Assembly (NCBI RefSeq): GCF_040549525.1
Contig: NZ_JBEPTM010000002.1
Location: 372,001-436,000, forward strand
From: Lacisediminihabitans sp040549525
GTDB lineage: Bacteria; Actinomycetota; Actinomycetes; Actinomycetales; Microbacteriaceae
DNA: 64,000 bases
Direction: 5' to 3'
Below, piece by piece: positions 41,210 through 49,712 of the stretch (position 1 is its first letter; the number at the start of each line of letters is the position of its first letter). The notes below the pieces were generated by a model, which was not told the origin of the DNA, did no database searches, and was given only the letters and a program-made list of their open reading frames with translations. The position numbers were made by a program, and so were the translations under genes.

Positions 41210-42496
41210 TCAGCCCAGGAGGTCGTGCCGAACCACGATGGCCTCACGGTCGGGGCCGACTCCGATGGCGGAAATGCGTGCACCACTCATCTTCTCGACT
41301 GCGAGCACATAGTCGCGCGCATTCTTCGGCAGGTCGTCGAATGTGCGGGCGCCCGTGATGTCCTCGGTCCAGCCGGGCAGTTCCTCGTAGATCGGCACCG
41401 CGTGGTGGAAGTCCGACTGGGACACCGGCACCTCGTCGACGCGCACTCCGTCGATGTCGTAGGCGACGCACACCGGGATGCTCTCGAGCCCGGTCAGCAC
41501 GTCGAGTTTGGTGAGCACGAAGTCGGTCACCCCGTTGATGCGTGCCGCATAGCGGGCGACGGGGGCGTCGTACCATCCACAGCGCCGTGGGCGACCCGTG
41601 GTCGTTCCCCATTCGAAGCCCTTCGAGCGGAGGAACTCGCCGGATTCGTCGTGCAGTTCGGTGGGGAACGGCCCGGAGCCCACCCGGGTCGTGTACGCCT
41701 TCACGACAGCGATGACCCGCTCCAAGCGGTTCGGTGCGACGCCGGATCCGGTAGCAGCGCCGCCGCTGGTCGCGTTGGAGGAGGTGACGAAGGGATAGGT
41801 GCCGTGATCGACGTCGAGCATGGTGGCCTGGCCTCCCTCGAACAAGACGGTCTTCCCGTCGTCGAGGGCCTGGTTGAGCACGAGGCTCGTGTCGGAGACC
41901 ATCGGGCGCAGCCTGTCGACATAGGAGAGCAGGTCGGCCACGACCTCCTCTGCGCCGATCGCGCGACGGTTGTAGATCTTCACGAGCAGGTGGTTCTTCT
42001 GATCGAGTGCACCCTCCACCTTCTGGCGCAGGATGTTCTCGTCGAACAGGTCCTGGATGCGGATGCCCACCCGGTTGATCTTGTCGGCGTAGGCCGGTCC
42101 GATGCCGCGCCCTGTTGTTCCGATCATCCGCTTGCCGAGGAAGCGCTCGGTCACCTTGTCGAGCGTGCGGTGGTACTGCGTGATGACGTGAGCGTTCGCC
42201 GAGACGAGGAGGCGCGAGACATCCACCCCTCGCGCGGTGAGCGCTTCGAGCTCGTGGAAGAGAACCTCGATGTCGACGACGACACCGTTGGCGATCACCG
42301 GGACGACCCCGGGGCTCAGGATTCCGGAGGGCAGCAGGTGCAACGCGTACTTCTCGTCACCGACGACCACGGTGTGGCCGGCGTTGTTGCCGCCGTTGAA
42401 TTTGACGACATAGTCGACACGGGGGCCGAGGAGGTCGGTGGCCTTACCCTTGCCCTCATCGCCCCACTGGGCGCCGATCAAGACAATCGCGGGCAT
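41210..42496 (-). CDS. purA: Adenylosuccinate synthetase
   Basis: 428 residues. P-loop GAQWGDEGKGKATDLL at residues 7-22, NGGNNAGHTVV, GTTGRGIGPAY, FEGGQATMLDVDHGTYPFVTSS and TGRPRRCGW are family hallmarks. It commits IMP to AMP (GTP-dependent). Start ATG 42496. The pur-type -10 motif lies at 42526-42538. An SGNH-like gene follows after 3 bases. Confidence 0.97.
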   Translation of the reverse strand: MPAIVLIGAQWGDEGKGKATDLLGPRVDYVVKFNGGNNAGHTVVVGDEKYALHLLPSGILSPGVVPVIANGVVVDIEVLFHELEALTARGVDVSRLLVSANAHVITQYHRTLDKVTERFLGKRMIGTTGRGIGPAYADKINRVGIRIQDLFDENILRQKVEGALDQKNHLLVKIYNRRAIGAEEVVADLLSYVDRLRPMVSDTSLVLNQALDDGKTVLFEGGQATMLDVDHGTYPFVTSSNATSGGAATGSGVAPNRLERVIAVVKAYTTRVGSGPFPTELHDESGEFLRSKGFEWGTTTGRPRRCGWYDAPVARYAARINGVTDFVLTKLDVLTGLESIPVCVAYDIDGVRVDEVPVSQSDFHHAVPIYEELPGWTEDITGARTFDDLPKNARDYVLAVEKMSGARISAIGVGPDREAIVVRHDLLG

Positions 42497-42525
42497 GGCG
42501 GATCCTTACGTCAAACGGGGATGAG

Positions 42526-42538
42526 CCCCAAGTCTACC
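42526..42538 (-). promoter_or_regulatory. pur -10/initiator-like motif upstream of purA
   Basis: Minus-strand GTAGACTTGGGGC, TAGACT as -10, about 30-42 bases before the ATG. It differs at one position from the purL motif. Confidence 0.5.
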
Positions 42539-42551
42539 AATCCATGCGATT

Positions 42552-43022
42552 TCAGGGGTTCGTGCGGTTGCGTCGCCCGACGATCGCGATCATGACACCG
42601 AGCATGAGCAGCAGCACGCCGATGGCCACCATCGACCAGGGGTCGGCCCCGGTGAACGCGAGGCCCGTGTAGGCGAGACCGATCTTCGCGGCATGGGTCT
42701 TGGTCGAGCCGGTGAAGGCGAGCCCGATGGTCGGCGTCACCGTGATCGTGATCGCGGCGGTCGCGGTGCTTCCCGCGGCATCCGTCGTCGTGTAGCTCAG
42801 CGTTTCGAGGCCCCACCAGCCGACGTCGGGTGTGAAGGTGGCGGTGCCGTCGGCGGTGATCGCCATCGTGCCGTGCGGGGGCTTCGCGAAGGCTGTGACC
42901 GTGAGGCCGGTTCCCACGTCGTTGCCGAGCAGCGCGAAGCTCACGGCCTTGCCTGCCGGGTATTCCCCGACCCGGGTGAGGCGTCGAGCAGAATCAACCT
43001 CCCCGGGCGGGGAAGTGGACAA
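42552..43022 (-). CDS. Surface protein fragment with LAxTG sorting signals; N-terminus missing
   Basis: 156 residues from a TTG at 43022. An Ig/cadherin-like beta module (about 25-95; PPHGTMAITADGTATFTPDVG and SYTTTDAAGSTATAAITITV) is followed by three pentapeptides of the LAxTG class (LAFTG, LAYTG, LAFTG). A hydrophobic helix (WSMVAIGVLLLMLGVMIAIV) and RRNR tail complete a cell-wall sorting signal. LAxTG is the class E sortase consensus. There is no signal peptide, and the TTG has no ribosome-binding site, so the 5' end of the gene was probably lost next to the tetR operator. It may be a pseudogene. Confidence 0.65.
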   Translation of the reverse strand: MSTSPPGEVDSARRLTRVGEYPAGKAVSFALLGNDVGTGLTVTAFAKPPHGTMAITADGTATFTPDVGWWGLETLSYTTTDAAGSTATAAITITVTPTIGLAFTGSTKTHAAKIGLAYTGLAFTGADPWSMVAIGVLLLMLGVMIAIVGRRNRTNP

Positions 43023-43036
43023 TGCGGGTGTCGTCC

Positions 43037-43066
43037 AATAACTTGCACAGTGTTGTGCAAGTTATT
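43037..43066. promoter_or_regulatory. 30-bp palindrome, probable TetR operator
   Basis: Perfect 13-bp arms AATAACTTGCACA (43037-43049) and TGTGCAAGTTATT (43054-43066) around GTGT. It lies 11 bases before the tetR ATG; TTGCAC as -35 and TTACAC as -10 fall inside or at its edge, so bound repressor would shut its own promoter. Confidence 0.85.
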
Positions 43067-43077
43067 ACACTGGAGCC

Positions 43078-43761
43078 ATGTCCACCCCCTCTCCGTCGCG
43101 CGCACCGCGCCGTGATGCCGCCGAGAATCGCGAGTCCCTTCTCGCCGCGGCACGCCTCGTCTTCAACCACGATCCCTCCGCCTCGCTCGAGGCAGTGGCC
43201 GCGCAAGCCGGCCTCAGCCGACGATCGGTCTACGGGCATTTCGCCAATCGTGAGGAGCTGCTGCTGGAGATAGTGACCACCGGCGCGCGCCGGGTGGCGA
43301 CCGCGCTGGAGTCGGTGACCCATCCCGATCCCCTCGTGCGCCTCGCCCTGATCGCCTCGAACCTCTGGCGCGAGGTGGAGAGCGTTCGCGTGATGGCGCT
43401 GGTCGCCGTTCGTGGCCCGCTCGCGGCCCACACCGCCGCGACGCTCGGTGCGATCCGGGCGAACGTGCGCGCCGCGATCGCCGAGGGACAGGCGGATGGC
43501 TCGATGCGCACAGACCTCGCGGTCGGGCGCCTCGCCCGGCTGGTGGAAGACACCGCACTCGTCGTGCTCGAAGACTCGACGGAGCATCCCCTCGGCGCGC
43601 AGGAGGGCGACCGCCTCGCCATGCTCATGACCCTCGCCGTGGTCGGCCTCGGCTGGCGCGAAGCCGGTACCTTCATCGACGGGCGGCCGGAGCTCGCCTG
43701 GCCCGCAGCCACCGAGCCAGACATCGAATCCGATCGAGAAACAGAGACGGTGCCAGAGTGA
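43078..43761 (+). CDS. TetR-family repressor of the YhgE/Pip operon
   Basis: 227 residues. The helix-turn-helix is residues 14-60 (RESLLAAARLVFNHDPSASLEAVAAQAGLSRRSVYGHFANREELLLEIV). The remainder is a helical ligand domain. A 30-bp palindrome lies just upstream, and the stop overlaps the next gene (GTGA), so it heads a three-gene autoregulated operon. Confidence 0.9.
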   Translation: MSTPSPSRAPRRDAAENRESLLAAARLVFNHDPSASLEAVAAQAGLSRRSVYGHFANREELLLEIVTTGARRVATALESVTHPDPLVRLALIASNLWREVESVRVMALVAVRGPLAAHTAATLGAIRANVRAAIAEGQADGSMRTDLAVGRLARLVEDTALVVLEDSTEHPLGAQEGDRLAMLMTLAVVGLGWREAGTFIDGRPELAWPAATEPDIESDRETETVPE

Positions 43762-44465
43762 TGCGCGTAGAACTGCGACAGGCCGCCATCGGGCGCGGAC
43801 TCGGTGCTTCGCTGCCCGCTCTCGACCTGATCGTCGACGGACCGGTGCCCGTCGTCATTGCCGTGCAGACTGATGAACGCCCGATGCTGGTGTCGATGCT
43901 CCTTGCCGGTCGGGTGCGCTGCGACTCCGGGCGAGTGCTCGTCGACGGAAAGGAGGATGCCGACCAGCTTCGTCGCCGGACGGCCCTCGTCGACACCCCG
44001 ATCGTCGCCGAGCCGAGCGCCGGCATCGCCCTCGCGACCATCGTCGCCGAGGAGTTCTCCTTCGCCGGTCTGCGCACCTCCGGGCGGGCGGTGCGCGGCT
44101 TTCTCACCGACCACGGGCTGGCCGACTTCGCCTCCCTCCCGGTGCGGGCGCTGCCCCCGGCCGACCGCATCCGCCTCTTCAGCGAGCTGGCCGTGCTGCG
44201 TGCGGGAGTCGACGGCATCATCGTCACTTCGCCGGAGCGTCACGGCGGCGCACCCGCCGAGTGGTTCGCGCACCTGGTGGCCCTTGCCGAGCGCGGCGTG
44301 ACCGTGGCCATCGTCACCGACTACGCCACCTCGCAGATCCTCATCGACCTCGGGGCGCGAGACGGCGCAGCGCCGGAAGCCCCGCCCCAACCAGTAACAG
44401 AAGAAGCGGAAGCAGAGCCCTTCCTGCCCTCCCCCACGGATTCCCCGGAAAGCGACCTGTCGTGA
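43758..44465 (+). CDS. Degenerate ABC-ATPase-like protein lacking Walker A
   Basis: 235 residues. It aligns by eye with ABC ATPases: VIAVQTDERPMLVSMLLAG occupies the P-loop, CDSGRVLVDG is the usual post-Walker strand, RALPPADRIRLFSELAVL stands at the signature (LSGGQ) and IIVTSPERH at Walker B, then VTVAIVTDYA at the H-loop. None of the catalytic residues (GKS/T, LSGGQ, DE, His) is kept, so it should not hydrolyse ATP. The C-terminal 30 residues are acidic. It is coupled to tetR before and yhgE/pip after (GTGA overlaps), suggesting a regulatory or structural partner of the membrane protein. Confidence 0.6.
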   Translation: MMRVELRQAAIGRGLGASLPALDLIVDGPVPVVIAVQTDERPMLVSMLLAGRVRCDSGRVLVDGKEDADQLRRRTALVDTPIVAEPSAGIALATIVAEEFSFAGLRTSGRAVRGFLTDHGLADFASLPVRALPPADRIRLFSELAVLRAGVDGIIVTSPERHGGAPAEWFAHLVALAERGVTVAIVTDYATSQILIDLGARDGAAPEAPPQPVTEEAEAEPFLPSPTDSPESDLS

Positions 44466-46360
44466 AGATCTCCCCTCTCATCCGCGCCGAATTCGCGCGT
44501 CTCACCTCCAGCCGCATCGGCATCGCATCCCTCATCGCCCTGATGACGGTGCCGCTGGTCTACGGTGGCCTCTACCTCTGGGGCAACCAGGACCCGTATT
44601 CGAGCCTCGACAAGGTGCCCGCCGCGCTCGTCGTGCAGGACACCGGAACCACCGTCGACGGCACGGCGACCAACTACGGCGAGAAGGCCGCGAAATCCTT
44701 GCTGACAGACGAGAAGTTCGGCTGGGTCGAGGTGACCGCAGCGCAGGCGGCCGGGGGCGTGAAGGACGGCAGCTACGACTTCGGCGTCACCTTCCCGTCC
44801 GACTTCTCCTCCCGGCTCTCCTCCGCATCCGGTGACAGCCCGCGGTCCGCGGAGCTGACGGTCACCACCGATGACACGAACAGCTACCTCTCCACGACCA
44901 TCGCCAAGCAGGCCGCCGAGGCCGTGCGGGTGGAGATCGCCAAAGAGGTCGGCGCGGAGGCATCCCTCACCCTGCTCGCCGCGGTGGGCGACCTCCGTGA
45001 CGGCCTGGTGAAAGCCGACGACGGGGCGAAAACGCTGGCGGATGGCGCGACCTCGGCCGCGACCGGGGCGGCGTCTCTCGGCTCCGGCAGCTCCACCCTC
45101 GCCAGCGGAGCGGCGTCGCTCTCGAGCGGGATCTCCCGGCTTGACGCGAAGTCCTCCAGCCTGCCGTCCTCGACCACTCGACTCAGCAGCGGCGCGTCGA
45201 GCGTGTCGTCAGGGGCCGCGGCAGCCTCCTCCGGCAGCGCGACGCTCGCTGGCAAGGCGACCCAGGTGGCGACCCTCGCCGCGGGCACTCGATCCCAGGT
45301 GGCCGCCGAGCTCACGACGGCCGGAGTCGATCCGGCCGTCGCCGCGACAATCGACGCCCAGCTTGCCGGGGTCTCCGGCGCGACCGCGCAGATCGGCGCG
45401 GGAACCTCGTCGCTCTCGACGAGTCTCGGCACACTCGCCGCCGGGGCGGCGCAGGTCTCGGCGGGTGCCGCCGCCTTGAAGGCCTCCGCCCCGGCCCTCT
45501 CCTCCGCGGTTCATTCGGCCGCGACCGGAGCCGCGAGTCTCTCGAGCGGAGCGGCGGAGCTGGCGAGCGGGGCATCCGCTCTCGGCAGTGGCACGGCCGA
45601 ACTGGCGACCGGATCGGCGACGCTCGAGAGCTCGCTCTCCGACGCCGTTACCAAGGTTCCCGTCACCACCGCCGCCGGTCGCCAGGCGACAGCGGATCTC
45701 ATCGCCAACCCGCTCGCGGTAAAACAGAGTGCGATCACGCAGGCGGCCAACTACGGAGCCGGGCTCGCACCCTTCTTCCTCGCCCTGGCCTCGTGGATCG
45801 GCATCTACGCGCTCTTCCTGCTGGTGCGACCGCTCTCACGCCGGGCCCTGACGGCGGTGCGCCGCCCGATCCGCACCACTCTTGCCGGGTGGCTCACACC
45901 CGCAATGCTCGGGGTCGTGCAGATGGTCGCGCTCTTCGCGCTGGTGACCCTCGCCCTTCACCTGCCCGTGGCGAATCCGGCGGGCCTCGTCGCCTTCATG
46001 GCCTTCGTGGCGATGACCTTCGCCGCGATCGTGCTCGCCCTCAATGTGTTGCTCGGCAGCGTCGGGCAGTTCCTCGCGCTGGTCTTCATGGTGGTGCAAC
46101 TGGTGACCGCCGGCGGAACCTTCCCGTGGCAGACCCTTCCCGGTCCGCTCGCCGCGCTGCACCAGGCACTGCCGATGAGTCATGCGGTGGATGGCATCCG
46201 CCAACTCATGTACGGCGGGCTGAGCTCGAGCGTCTGGTCATCCATCCTGCCCCTCGTGCTCTGGCTGGTCGGCTCGCTCGTGGTCTCGGTGCTCGGCGCG
46301 ATGCGCCAGGGGCGGTTCCGCATCCTGCGGGAGCTGCGCCAGTCACCGATCGGGGCGTGA
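44462..46360 (+). CDS. YhgE/Pip-family membrane protein (ABC-2-like)
   Basis: 632 residues from GTG 44462. One N-terminal helix (LIALMTVPLVYGGLYLWGNQDPYSSL), typical of YhgE/Pip with its conserved PLxY and W-D/N-P, is followed by an extracellular region to about 440. Its second half is a run of heptad-like (L/A)-SSGAA-x-LASGA repeats (about 190-400). Five or six C-terminal helices follow (LAPFFLALASWIGIYALFLLVRP to the end), as in ABC-2 permeases. These proteins are linked to phage infection and peptide or toxin export. It shares an operon with tetR and the pseudo-ATPase. Confidence 0.88.
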   Translation: MKISPLIRAEFARLTSSRIGIASLIALMTVPLVYGGLYLWGNQDPYSSLDKVPAALVVQDTGTTVDGTATNYGEKAAKSLLTDEKFGWVEVTAAQAAGGVKDGSYDFGVTFPSDFSSRLSSASGDSPRSAELTVTTDDTNSYLSTTIAKQAAEAVRVEIAKEVGAEASLTLLAAVGDLRDGLVKADDGAKTLADGATSAATGAASLGSGSSTLASGAASLSSGISRLDAKSSSLPSSTTRLSSGASSVSSGAAAASSGSATLAGKATQVATLAAGTRSQVAAELTTAGVDPAVAATIDAQLAGVSGATAQIGAGTSSLSTSLGTLAAGAAQVSAGAAALKASAPALSSAVHSAATGAASLSSGAAELASGASALGSGTAELATGSATLESSLSDAVTKVPVTTAAGRQATADLIANPLAVKQSAITQAANYGAGLAPFFLALASWIGIYALFLLVRPLSRRALTAVRRPIRTTLAGWLTPAMLGVVQMVALFALVTLALHLPVANPAGLVAFMAFVAMTFAAIVLALNVLLGSVGQFLALVFMVVQLVTAGGTFPWQTLPGPLAALHQALPMSHAVDGIRQLMYGGLSSSVWSSILPLVLWLVGSLVVSVLGAMRQGRFRILRELRQSPIGA

Positions 46361-46415
46361 GCCGACCCGGAGACGGAGGCGTGCCCCGGGCCGAGCAGCC
46401 TCGGGCCGGACAGCC

Positions 46416-47051
46416 TCAGAAGGTGGCGTGCTGCGTGACCCACGCGTGCATGGCCACCGCGGCCGCAGCGGAGGCGTTGAGGCTGCGGGTGGATCCGAAC
46501 TGGCTGATCTCCACGATGTGCGACGCGGCGGCGATCGCTTCCGCGCTGAGCCCCGGCCCCTCCTGCCCGAACAGCAGGATGCAGGCAGGAGCGAACGAGA
46601 ACGTCTCGATGATCACCGAGCCGGGCACGTTGTCGATGGCGATGATCGGGAGTGCGGCATCCGCGGCCCAGCCGGCGAAGTCCGCGACATCCGGGTGGTA
46701 GATCACGTGCTGGTAGCGGTCGGTCACCATGGCGCCGCGCTTGTTCCACCGCTTGCGGCCGATGATGTGCACGGTGTCGGCCCCGAACGCGTTCGCGCTG
46801 CGCACGATCGAGCCGATGTTCATGTCGTGCTGCCAATTCTCGATCGCCACATGGAACGGATGCCGCGACTCGTCGAGATCCGCGACGATCGCCTCCATCG
46901 TCCAGTAGCGGTAGCGGTCGACGACGTTGCGTGAGTCGCCCTTCTCGAGCAGCTCCGGATCGTAGAACGGCTCGGTGGGCAGCGCACCCTGCCACGGTCC
47001 GACACCGTTAGTGGTGAGCTCGACGCTCGGGTTCGGCTCTGGGGATGTCAC
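46416..47051 (-). CDS. TrmH/SpoU-family RNA 2'-O-methyltransferase
   Basis: 211 residues from GTG 47051. SPOUT motifs: motif 1 NIGSIVRSANAFGAD, motif 2 ILLFGQEGPGLS, motif 3 TRSLNASAAAAVAMHAWV. It likely modifies tRNA or rRNA with SAM. No extra RNA-binding domain except a short N-terminal extension. Convergent with yhgE/pip (55 bases). Confidence 0.88.
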   Translation of the reverse strand: MTSPEPNPSVELTTNGVGPWQGALPTEPFYDPELLEKGDSRNVVDRYRYWTMEAIVADLDESRHPFHVAIENWQHDMNIGSIVRSANAFGADTVHIIGRKRWNKRGAMVTDRYQHVIYHPDVADFAGWAADAALPIIAIDNVPGSVIIETFSFAPACILLFGQEGPGLSAEAIAAASHIVEISQFGSTRSLNASAAAAVAMHAWVTQHATF

Positions 47052-47201
47052 TCCGTCAGGGTAGCCGGGATCCTGCACCGCGATTGTCGTTGGGGAGATG
47101 TCGGTGGGGGGCAATGCGACTCGGCATACCACTCGCCGGTGTGGGCGCGGTTGATGGTGCGCACCCGGCTCGTTCGCGCCCGGTTCCCCGTTCGCCGAAT
47201 G

Positions 47202-47260
47202 TCGAGTCGGGGGAAATTGCGGCTTCACGCGTGGCTGACCCACACTTACCCCCGACTCGA
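47202..47260. repeat. Inverted repeat in the trmH/photolyase divergent spacer
   Basis: Perfect 12-bp arms TCGAGTCGGGGG (47202-47213) and CCCCCGACTCGA (47249-47260) with a 35-bp loop. A 14-bp unit GACGCGCAGGGCGC is duplicated nearby (47275-47302). The whole spacer (47052-47460, 409 bp) holds no convincing gene; it must contain the two divergent promoters. The sequence differs from the CATCATTCAGGAA palindromes. Confidence 0.7.
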
Positions 47261-47460
47261 TCCGCGCAGAGAGAGACGCGCAGGGCGCGACGCGCAGGGC
47301 GCGACGCGACGGGCAGGGCCGCGCGAAACCGCCTCTGCGCGGCCGGTCTCGAGCGCGAGTGTTCGCAGCCGTCACCGTTCCGACCGAGACAACGGCCGGG
47401 GTCCCTTCTCGCGCAGCAGTCCACAGCAACTCTCCTGACAGACGATGGATGATGGGAGCG

Positions 47461-48669
47461 ATGTTCACGCCCACCCGAGCCGCGGGACTCGAGGTCCTAG
47501 CCAATTTCGTCCCTCGTGCCGGACGCGATTATGCGCGCGACCGTAACCACGACAGTGGGCCCTCCCGCACCAACGTCTCAGGCCTCTCCCCCTACCTCCG
47601 CCACAGGCTCGTGACCGAGCGCGAGGTGGTCGCGGCCGTGCTGCAGCGGCATCCGCTCGGCTCGTGCGAGAAATTCGTGCAGGAGGTCTTCTGGCGCACC
47701 TACTGGAAGGGATGGCTCGAACAGCGTCCCGAGGTGTGGCGGCGGTATCGCCGTGACCTGGCAGAACTCGAGCTCTCCGGCGACTACCCGTCCGCCGACT
47801 ACGAAGCAGCCATCGCCGGGCGCACCGGCATCGATGCGATGGATGCCTGGGTGCACGAACTCCTCGACACCGGGTACCTGCACAACCACACCCGCATGTG
47901 GTTCGCGAGCATCTGGATCTTCACCCTTGGCCTGCCCTGGCAGCTCGGCGCGGACTTCTTCTATCGGCACCTTCTCGACGGGGATGCCGCGTCGAACACG
48001 CTCTCCTGGCGCTGGGTCGCGGGGCTCCAGACCGCGGGCAAGACCTATCTCGCGACGGCGTCGAACATCGCTCGCTACACCGACGGGCAGTTCTCGCCCC
48101 AGGGGCTTGCGACATCTGCCCGGGCGCTCGTGGAGGATCCGCTTCCGTCCCCCGAGGGCATCCCGCCGGTGGAGTCCGCCGGCTTCGACGGGCGCGTCGG
48201 GCTGCTGCTGCACGAGGAGGATCTTGACGCGGTGAGCCTGCTCGACGAGCATCCGGGACTCGCCCCCCAACGGCTCGTAGCGGTCGCCGGATACGCAGAT
48301 CCGGATGCCCGATCGCCGCTGGGCGCATCGCACGCCCTTCGTCGATTCACGGCGTCCGCGCTCGAGGACGGGGTCACGCGGGCGTCGAGTCTCTTCGAAC
48401 GACCCGGTCGGGTGCTGCAGGACGCCTTCTCGTCGACGGTGCTCGAGTGGGCGGCATCCGAAGGCCTCGATGCCGTGGTCGTGCCGTATGCTCCGGTGGG
48501 CCCGGTGCAGGATCGGATGCCGGCGCTCCGGGCTGCGCTGGCGTCAGAGGGCGTAGCACTCACGTCGGTCCGGCGACGCTGGGATACCCTCGCCTGGCCG
48601 CAGGCGGCGCGGGGCTTCTTCCCCTTTCGCGAGCAGATTCCCGGGCTGCTGCGACAGCAGGGTCTGTAA
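47461..48669 (+). CDS. Photolyase/cryptochrome-like FAD-binding protein with apparently permuted domains
   Basis: 402 residues from ATG 47461; ATG 47449 is an alternative and neither has a convincing ribosome-binding site. The helical FAD domain comes first (about 15-240): CEKFVQEVFWRTYWKGWLE, AMDAWVHELLDTGYLHNHTRMW, and DGDAASNTLSWRWVAGLQ with NIARYT. These match the photolyase TGxxHNxxRM and W-x-W-x-AG motifs. The residues after 245 look like an alpha/beta domain (VGLLLHEEDLDAV..., GLDAVVVPYAPVGP, ...RGFFPFREQIPGLL), similar to the photolyase antenna domain that normally precedes the FAD domain. No N-terminal antenna domain is present. Likely blue-light repair or sensing; activity unproven. 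Confidence 0.72.
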   Translation: MFTPTRAAGLEVLANFVPRAGRDYARDRNHDSGPSRTNVSGLSPYLRHRLVTEREVVAAVLQRHPLGSCEKFVQEVFWRTYWKGWLEQRPEVWRRYRRDLAELELSGDYPSADYEAAIAGRTGIDAMDAWVHELLDTGYLHNHTRMWFASIWIFTLGLPWQLGADFFYRHLLDGDAASNTLSWRWVAGLQTAGKTYLATASNIARYTDGQFSPQGLATSARALVEDPLPSPEGIPPVESAGFDGRVGLLLHEEDLDAVSLLDEHPGLAPQRLVAVAGYADPDARSPLGASHALRRFTASALEDGVTRASSLFERPGRVLQDAFSSTVLEWAASEGLDAVVVPYAPVGPVQDRMPALRAALASEGVALTSVRRRWDTLAWPQAARGFFPFREQIPGLLRQQGL

Positions 48670-48714
48670 ACCCGCGGCTGCGGATTGCGGGCCCGACCGG
48701 GAGATCGGTCCCCG

Positions 48715-49638
48715 TCACCCCAGCAGGGCCGCAACCACCACGAGCACCGGGATCGATCCGATCGTCGTGATGAGCACCGTATCGCGGGCGATGATCTCCC
48801 CCCGGCTGTAGCGCGAGGCGTAGTTGAACACGTTCTGGGCGGCGGGAAGCGCGGCGAGCGCCACCACCACGAACAGCGGATGCCCGTGCACGCCGAACAC
48901 GAAACGGCCGAATATCCAGGCCGCAACGGGCATCCCGACCAGCTTGATCGCGGATGCCACGAGCACGTCCCGCCGCCCGCTGCCCGGCCGGAGCAACTTC
49001 TGCCCGTGCAGAGACATCCCGAATGCGAGAAGCACGACCGGCACCGCAGCGCCGCCCAGCAACTCGAAGGGCCCCAGCACCGCGTCCGGCGGATGCCATC
49101 CCGTGACCGCCAGCACCACCCCGAGCACGGATCCGATGATGAGCGGATTGCTGATCGGCTTCAGCAGCACCCGCCAGACCGACACCCGCCCGGTGGTGGT
49201 CACATCGAGGATCGTCAGCGCGACCGGCGCGAAGATGAGCAGTTGCAGCAGCACGACCGGGACGGAATAGGCGGCGCTGCCCAGCACGTACACGGCCACC
49301 GGGATGCCGATGTTGTTGGCGTTCACGTAACCGGCACCCAGGGCCCCGACGACCATCTCCGGTACGTCGCGGCGCCAGACGAAGCGCGCGATCGCCGTGT
49401 ACGCGGCAAAAGCAACCAGTGCCGCGACGAGCGACACCACCAGAAGGGAGGAGAACAAGACCGAGACCTTCGCCGACTCGAGCACGGTGAAGAGCAGGCA
49501 GGGCGAGAGCACGAAGAACACGATCCGGTTGAGCACATAACCGGCATTCGGGCCGAGGATCCCCAGTCGGCCGACCAGGTAGCCGACCGCGATGATGAAC
49601 CCGATGATGGCGAAACCGACGAGTACTCCGGTCATCAT
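48715..49638 (-). CDS. AEC-family (auxin-efflux-carrier-like) transporter
   Basis: 307 residues, ten predicted helices. The start ATG 49638 follows AGGAG. GYLVGRLGILGPNAGYVLNRIVFFVLSPCLLF is the usual first repeat, YVNANNIGIPVAVYVLG the conserved Asn-rich TM4, and PLIIGSVLGVVLAVTGW leads into the second half. Bacterial members include malonate and malate carriers; substrate unknown. Confidence 0.88.
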   Translation of the reverse strand: MMTGVLVGFAIIGFIIAVGYLVGRLGILGPNAGYVLNRIVFFVLSPCLLFTVLESAKVSVLFSSLLVVSLVAALVAFAAYTAIARFVWRRDVPEMVVGALGAGYVNANNIGIPVAVYVLGSAAYSVPVVLLQLLIFAPVALTILDVTTTGRVSVWRVLLKPISNPLIIGSVLGVVLAVTGWHPPDAVLGPFELLGGAAVPVVLLAFGMSLHGQKLLRPGSGRRDVLVASAIKLVGMPVAAWIFGRFVFGVHGHPLFVVVALAALPAAQNVFNYASRYSRGEIIARDTVLITTIGSIPVLVVVAALLG

Positions 49639-49712
49639 CCACTCCTGTCGGCCGCCCGCACGGCACACAGCCGCGCCACGTGAAGGTTATCCGTGCTGGG
49701 TACTATGGGCGC

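Noticed and set aside
41027..42595. 522-codon + strand frame opposite purA
   Set aside because: Antisense to a certain purA; Asp/His/Val-rich shadow composition.
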